Shown here piece by piece: positions 63,006 to 64,000 of a stretch of 64,000 bases of DNA (its first letter is position 1; every line of letters begins with the position of its first letter). The position numbers and the translations under genes are program-made. The notes below the pieces were generated by a model. The model made no database searches and was not told the origin of the DNA. It saw only the letters and a list, made by a program, of their open reading frames with translations. This DNA is from CBDFHB01 sp965250115. GTDB lineage: Bacteria > Acidobacteriota > Vicinamibacteria > Marinacidobacterales > SMYC01. The stretch spans positions 1,054,001 through 1,118,000 of the forward strand of contig CBDFNJ010000002.1 of the NCBI GenBank assembly GCA_965250115.1, in the 5' to 3' direction.

Positions 63006-63847
63006 AGCGACACCCGTTTCCCTCTCCCTTTGGGAGAGGGTGGCTGAGCGGAGCGAGGCCGGGGGAGGGTTGAACACCCAGTGGTCTCGCGCCGCGACGG
63101 GCCCGGCCCGACGCGGGTCCCGCCGTCCGAGAGGGGAGCGGCGATGGTGAACGACAAGCGATGCTCGCGCGCGAAGGCCACCGCCTTTTCTTGCACGAGA
63201 CCCGCGCCGACCCGCTCGAGCTCCTCCCATCCGGCGGTGACGTAACGCTCGAGATGTCCCTCCGAGCTCGGATCTCGAGAGAAGAGCCCATCGACGTCTT
63301 TGACGAGTCGACATTCTCTCGCGCCGAGCCGTTCAGCCAGAAACAGCGCGGTCAGATCTGAGCCGCCGCGGCCGAGAAGCACGACGGATCCGCTCGGCGA
63401 GCGACCGAAGAAACCCGGGATGACGACCACCGGGGCTGCGCTCAGTGCTTTGAGCAACCGCGACGTATCGATATCGAGCGGCTCACCATCGAGCGACGAG
63501 CCTCTCACTCGGAACTGCACGCGATCGGGATCGAGAAGCTCGTTGTCGATCCCGGCGTCGGCGAGAGCGAGAGCCAGGTAGGCCGAGGATCGCGACTCCC
63601 CCGTAGCCAAAAGGCTCGCGAGGGGTTTCGCGGCGGGTTGCCGGAAGCGTTTCCTGGCTCTCGCGAGGAGCCTTTCGGTCACACCAGCGAAAGCCGAAGT
63701 GACGACGACGACGCGGGAGCCCTTCTCGAGGGTACGCGCGACTTCCGCGACGGCGGCGGCGAGATCACGCGGTCCTCGAAGAACCGATCCGCCGAACTTG
63801 AGAACCGTAATGGGCAGGTTGGACGAAAAAAGTGACGATTTCAACAC
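63002..63847 (-). CDS. Aspartokinase-like amino-acid kinase without ACT domain
   Basis: 281 residues. GTG 63847 lies six bases after AAGGAG (63854-63859); ATG 63853 is directly against that site and less likely. The KFGG motif in TVLKFGGSVLRG, SAFAGVTERLLARA and the later LLGRGGSDLTA fit the aspartokinase catalytic domain. The regulatory ACT domains of LysC/ThrA are absent. The last 20 or so residues (STLPRPRSAQPPSPKGRGKR...) are encoded by the palindromic repeat, so the original end may have been changed. Translationally coupled to the trans-sulfuration gene. Confidence 0.82.
   Translation of the reverse strand: MLKSSLFSSNLPITVLKFGGSVLRGPRDLAAAVAEVARTLEKGSRVVVVTSAFAGVTERLLARARKRFRQPAAKPLASLLATGESRSSAYLALALADAGIDNELLDPDRVQFRVRGSSLDGEPLDIDTSRLLKALSAAPVVVIPGFFGRSPSGSVVLLGRGGSDLTALFLAERLGARECRLVKDVDGLFSRDPSSEGHLERYVTAGWEELERVGAGLVQEKAVAFAREHRLSFTIAAPLSDGGTRVGPGPSRRETTGCSTLPRPRSAQPPSPKGRGKRVSL
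63020..63069. repeat. Palindromic repeat, copy at the 3' end of the kinase gene
   Basis: CCCTCTCCCTTTGGGAGAGG followed by TGGCTGAGCGGAGCGAGGCC and GGGGGAGGG. Same family as 39584-39645; it provides the final codons of the kinase gene. Confidence 0.7.
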
Positions 63848-63879
63848 GATCATCTCCTTTGAGCGACGTTTGGGGAAAA

Positions 63880-63914
63880 ATGAAAAAGCACCGACCGGAG
63901 TCGCCGGGCGGTGC
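63880..63914 (-). terminator. Intrinsic terminator in the leader of the kinase/trans-sulfuration operon (probable attenuator)
   Basis: On the minus strand, GCACCG and an inner CCGG pair with CCGG and CGGTGC (63888-63914), followed directly by TTTTTC and then ATTTTT. It lies before the first gene of the operon, so it would stop transcription prematurely unless overridden. It follows a short reading frame, which suggests attenuation. Confidence 0.7.
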
Positions 63915-63941
63915 TGACGTCGGCTCTCGGAGATGTTTCGC

Positions 63942-63998
63942 TTACGTCTCGCGAGCCCGCGCAGCCCGGCCCGGCCCGGGCATATACATGCTGCACAT
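63942..63998 (-). CDS. Possible leader peptide (18 residues, three Met in the first six)
   Basis: Minus-strand frame MCSMYMPGPGRAARARET, then TAA, ending 27 bases before the terminator stem. Met codons at positions 1, 4 and 6 are notable in front of a gene set for the aspartate-to-methionine branch. Its ribosome-binding site would lie outside the window. No codon other than Met is clearly enriched, so the coding call is tentative. Confidence 0.4.
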   Translation of the reverse strand: MCSMYMPGPGRAARARET

Positions 63999-64000
63999 GT

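Noticed and set aside
1..64000. CRISPR arrays, rRNA and tRNA genes, prophage genes
   Set aside because: No regularly spaced repeats, no conserved rRNA segments or tRNA cloverleaf sequences, and no phage structural or integrase genes were recognised by reading.

Overview
This is a high-GC, gene-dense bacterial chromosome segment. The mix of genes suggests a member of the Acidobacteriota or a close relative. It carries DUF4388-type proteins, Ser/Thr kinases with long C-terminal extensions, a PEP-CTERM-like protein, EgtB, a large NAD-glutamate dehydrogenase and lipobox-bearing lipoproteins. The phylum is inferred from gene content, not from a marker gene. No rRNA, tRNA or CRISPR array was seen.

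Layout. 0-3 kb: a truncated amidohydrolase-like lipoprotein, a 2Fe-2S/FAD oxidoreductase and a pirin gene split by an IS200-type element. 3-9 kb: leuA-leuC-leuD (no leuB), egtB and tag. 9-17.5 kb: a frameshifted Lhr helicase diverging from NAD-glutamate dehydrogenase. 17.7-22.4 kb: an IS5-family element, a five-domain S1 protein and an ISAzo13-family element with a 3-bp target duplication. 22.5-29 kb: a PEP-CTERM-like protein, then a translationally coupled set (lipoprotein, 56-residue protein, LTA-synthase-like phosphotransferase, CDP-alcohol phosphotransferase, flippase-like protein) facing a glycosyltransferase. This set looks like an uncharacterised envelope-lipid or surface-polymer pathway. 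29-36.6 kb: two damaged Ser/Thr kinase genes, an exported protein and a lone molybdenum hydroxylase large subunit. 36.7-45.3 kb: a leftward run of coupled genes (exonuclease-phosphatase, aldehyde dehydrogenase, a three-module kinase/M23/aminotransferase protein, esterase, epimerase, AbgT-type transporter). 45.4-50 kb: a DUF4388-TonB fusion, a binding-protein/OmpA gene and DNA polymerase II. 50-57 kb: methyltransferase, lipoprotein peptidase, cupin, then a RibD-like reductase, alcohol dehydrogenase, PTPS-family protein and htpG. 57-64 kb: an internally deleted SDR gene, FHA protein, polyphosphate kinase, AsmA protein, and a leftward aspartokinase-like/cystathionine gamma-synthase operon behind a leader that looks like an attenuator.

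Two themes stand out. First, mobile DNA: four different IS families are present. For two of them (IS200-type in pirin, an ISL3-derived element in a kinase gene) removing the element on paper restores one continuous reading frame, which fixes the insertion points. Second, many small lesions: one- or two-base frameshifts in lhr, the AbgT gene, the binding-protein/OmpA gene, ppk1 and the ISAzo13 transposase, an in-frame TAG in a kinase gene, and an ATA where a start codon is expected. Their number could mean either real decay or consensus sequence errors. A small palindromic repeat family is present in three places, two of them inside coding sequence.
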